Source: Streptomyces sp. NRRL S-118 (GTDB taxonomy: Bacteria > Actinomycetota > Actinomycetes > Streptomycetales > Streptomycetaceae). From it: a stretch of 64,000 bases of DNA. The DNA lies in the NCBI RefSeq assembly GCF_000716335.1, contig NZ_KL591013.1, positions 1-64,000 on the forward strand, written 5' to 3'. Each line of letters opens with the position of its first letter. Positions within the stretch are counted from its first letter, which is position 1. Below are positions 61,799 to 64,000 of the stretch, one piece after another. A program made the translations under genes and the position numbers. The notes beneath the pieces are model-generated. The model was given only the letters and a program-made list of their open reading frames with translations, did not search any database and was not told the origin of the DNA.

Positions 61799-64000
61799 CT
61801 AGGTGATGTTTCCCACCCGCAGCTCACCTGTCAGTCGGTGGCGCAGTGAGGTAAAGCGCCGGCCGGCGGAGACGGTGCGGACGGCCTGGGCGATCGCCTT
61901 GCGCGACCCGACGAGCACGACGAGCTTCCTGGCGCGGGTGACGGCGGTGTAGAGCAGGTTGCGCTGCAGCATCATCCACGCACCGGTGGTGACGGGGATC
62001 ACCACCGCCGGGTACTCGCTGCCCTGGGAGCGGTGGATCGTGACGGCGTACGCGTGCGCCAGCTCGTCCAGTTCGTCGAAGTCGTAGGGCACCTCCTCGT
62101 CCTCGTCCGTCCGCACCGTCAGGCGCTGGTCGTCCACGCTGAGCGACGTGACCACGCCCACGGTGCCGTTGAAGACGCCGTTCGCCCCCTTCTCGTAATT
62201 GTTGCGAATCTGGGTCACTTTGTCTCCGACGCGGAACACCCGTCCGCCGAACCTCTTCTCGGGCAGGTCGGGCCGGGCGGGGGTGACGGCCTGCTGGAGC
62301 AGACCGTTGAGGGTGCCCGCGCCCGCCGGTCCGCGGTGCATGGGGGCGAGGACCTGCACGTCGCGGCGCGGGTCGAGGCCGAACTTCGCCGGGACGCGGC
62401 GGGCCGCGACGTCCACCGTGAGCCGGCCCGCCTCCTCGGTGTCCTCCGTGACGAAGAGGAAGAAGTCCGGCAGCCCCGAGGTGATCGGCTGCTGGCCGGA
62501 GTTGATCCGGTGGGCATTGGTGACGACCCCGGACTGCTGCGCCTGGCGGAAGATCCTGGTGAGCCGTACGGAGGGGAGGGGGCTGTCCGGGGCCAGCAGG
62601 TCGCTGAGCACCTCACCGGCGCCGACGCTCGGCAGCTGGTCCACGTCACCGACCAGGAGCAGGTGCGCGCCCGGCGCCACCGCCTTGACCAGCTTGTTCG
62701 CCAGCAGCAGGTCCAGCATGGACGCTTCGTCGACGACGACGAGGTCGGCGTCGAGCGGCCGGTCGCGGTCGTACGCCGCGTCCCCGCCCGGCTTCAGCTC
62801 CAGCAGGCGGTGCACGGTGGACGCCTCGGCGCCGGTGAGCTCGGACAGCCGCTTGGCGGCGCGGCCGGTGGGGGCCGCGAGGACGACCTTGGCCTTCTTG
62901 GCGCGGGCCAGCTCCACGATGGACCGGACCGTGAACGACTTGCCGCAACCGGGGCCACCGGTGAGGACGGCGACCTTCCGGGTGAGCGCCAGCCGGACGG
63001 CCTCCTCCTGCTCGGGCGCGAGCTCCGCCCCCGTCCGGTCCGCCAGCCATGCCAGGGCCTTGTCCCAGGCGACGTCCCGGAAGGCCGGCATCCGGTCCTC
63101 GTCGGTGCGCAGCAGCCGCAGCAGCTGGGCGGACAGGGAGATCTCGGCTCGGTGGAACGGCACCAGGTACACCGCGGTCAGCGGCTGCCCGTCGGGGCCG
63201 GGCACCCGCTCCCGCACGATCCCGCCCTCCTCCTCGTCGGCCGCGAGGTCGGCGAGGCACTCGATGACCAGACCCGTGTCGACCTGGAGCAGCTTGACCG
63301 CGTCGGCGATCAGCTGCTCCTCGGGCAGGAAGCAGTGGCCCTGGTCGCTGGACTGGGAAAGGGCGTACCGGAGCCCGGCCTTGACGCGCTCGGGGCTGTC
63401 GTGGGGGATGCCCACGGCCTGCGCGATCCGGTCGGCGGTGAGGAACCCGATGCCCCACACGTCGGCGGCGAGGCGGTAGGGCTGGTTCTTCACGACGGAG
63501 ATCGAGGCGTCCTCGTACTTCTTGTAGATCCGCACCGCGATGGAGGTGGAGACGCCGACGCCCTGGAGGAAGACCATGACCTCCTTGATCGCCTTCTGCT
63601 CCTCCCAGGCGGCGCCGATCAGCCGGGTCCGCTTGGGCCCGAGCCCCGGCACCTCGATGAGCCGCTGCGGCTCCTGCTCGATGACGTCGAGCGTCTCGAC
63701 GCCGAAGTGGTCGACGATCCGCTCGGCGATGCGGGGGCCGATGCCCTTGATCAGGCCGGAGCCGAGGTAGCGGCGGATGCCCTGGACGGTGGCCGGCAGG
63801 ACGGTGGTGTAGTTCTCCACGGTGAACTGCCTGCCGTACTGGGGGTGGGAGCCCCAGCGGCCCTCCATGCGCAGCGACTCCCCCGGCTGCGCGCCGAGCA
63901 GCGAGCCGACGACCGTGAGGAGTTCGCCGGCGCCGCGGCCCGTGTCGACCCGCGCGACCGTGTAGCCGTTCTCCTCGTTGGCGTACGTGATCCGCTCGAG
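61799..64000 (-). CDS. recD2: RecD2-like ATP-dependent DNA helicase, 5' end outside the window
   Basis: The frame stays open to the window edge (residues ERITYANEENGYTVARV come before the internal Met at 63868), so the N-terminus is missing; 733 codons are visible. Present are tandem helix-hairpin-helix motifs (GIGPRIAERIVDHFG, VPGLGPKRTRLI), Walker A GGPGCGKSFTV, DEASM, LVGDVDQLPSVG and the C-terminal UvrD-like HAYAVTIHRSQGSEYPAVV and LYTAVTRARKLVVLVG. RecD2 acts in recombination and repair, independent of RecBC. It is upstream of citA on the same strand with 177 bp between. Confidence 0.95.
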   Translation of the reverse strand, partial: LERITYANEENGYTVARVDTGRGAGELLTVVGSLLGAQPGESLRMEGRWGSHPQYGRQFTVENYTTVLPATVQGIRRYLGSGLIKGIGPRIAERIVDHFGVETLDVIEQEPQRLIEVPGLGPKRTRLIGAAWEEQKAIKEVMVFLQGVGVSTSIAVRIYKKYEDASISVVKNQPYRLAADVWGIGFLTADRIAQAVGIPHDSPERVKAGLRYALSQSSDQGHCFLPEEQLIADAVKLLQVDTGLVIECLADLAADEEEGGIVRERVPGPDGQPLTAVYLVPFHRAEISLSAQLLRLLRTDEDRMPAFRDVAWDKALAWLADRTGAELAPEQEEAVRLALTRKVAVLTGGPGCGKSFTVRSIVELARAKKAKVVLAAPTGRAAKRLSELTGAEASTVHRLLELKPGGDAAYDRDRPLDADLVVVDEASMLDLLLANKLVKAVAPGAHLLLVGDVDQLPSVGAGEVLSDLLAPDSPLPSVRLTRIFRQAQQSGVVTNAHRINSGQQPITSGLPDFFLFVTEDTEEAGRLTVDVAARRVPAKFGLDPRRDVQVLAPMHRGPAGAGTLNGLLQQAVTPARPDLPEKRFGGRVFRVGDKVTQIRNNYEKGANGVFNGTVGVVTSLSVDDQRLTVRTDEDEEVPYDFDELDELAHAYAVTIHRSQGSEYPAVVIPVTTGAWMMLQRNLLYTAVTRARKLVVLVGSRKAIAQAVRTVSAGRRFTSLRHRLTGELRVGNIT

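Overview
The window comes from an actinomycete chromosome, almost certainly Streptomyces. Its very high G+C, strong third-position GC, frequent GTG starts and many 4-bp stop/start overlaps (ATGA, GTGA) fit that genus. So do the genes: A-factor-type signalling genes, GlgE maltosyltransferase, StrR-like regulator, IS701-like genes and citrate synthase next to a RecD2-type helicase. No rRNA, tRNA, CRISPR array or intact insertion sequence was seen.

Layout. (1) 0.1-8.2 kb, minus strand: an orphan StrR/ParB-like activator, galU, and a coupled operon glgE-treS-mak that ends in an ArpA-like TetR regulator and lacks glgB. (2) 8.5-17.0 kb, plus strand: a tightly coupled seven-gene operon of unknown purpose (DJ-1-like protein, benzoylformate-decarboxylase-like ThDP enzyme, NTF2-like protein, second DJ-1/PfpI protein, AGE-family epimerase, degenerate STAS protein, nucleotidyltransferase/phosphosugar-mutase fusion). 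(3) 17.2-19.7 kb: MarR regulator, DsbA-like protein, membrane acyltransferase. (4) 19.8-24.9 kb: a butenolide/gamma-butyrolactone-type signalling island with an AfsA synthase, a receptor-type TetR, an NmrA-like and an SDR oxidoreductase, and a transposase-fold protein that has lost its first catalytic aspartate. Three promoters here carry the same 16-20 bp palindromic box. (5) 24.9-34.0 kb: sortase F and DUF4142 pair, an HTH regulator, a hydrolase-ABC ATPase fusion with its permease, acetyltransferase, secreted subtilase, DUF4291 protein. (6) 34.0-41.3 kb: myo-inositol catabolism (mmsA, iolD, iolB, an aldolase-like gene, iolC, and divergent iolE-like). (7) 41.4-53.0 kb: an apparently unclassified RiPP gene cluster. 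It has a 45-residue precursor too short to be called automatically, a strong hairpin after it, a periplasmic-binding-protein-like gene without signal peptide, a 2OG-Fe(II) oxygenase, a B12-radical SAM enzyme, an E1/ThiF-MccB-like adenylating enzyme, an MFS exporter and a PGM1-like ATP-grasp ligase, next to a dedicated HTH regulator. (8) 53.1-60.0 kb: acetyltransferase, TetR-controlled MMPL exporter, copper resistance (CsoR box, copZ, and a copA whose N-terminal metal-binding domain is in another frame from the ATPase). (9) 60.0-64.0 kb: conserved core with a possible small RNA locus, citA and the 3' part of recD2.

The strongest candidates for undescribed biology are the RiPP cluster (7), the butyrolactone island with its domesticated transposase-like protein (4), and the DJ-1/ThDP/epimerase operon (2). 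All functional statements rest on motif and family recognition by eye; no database search was run.
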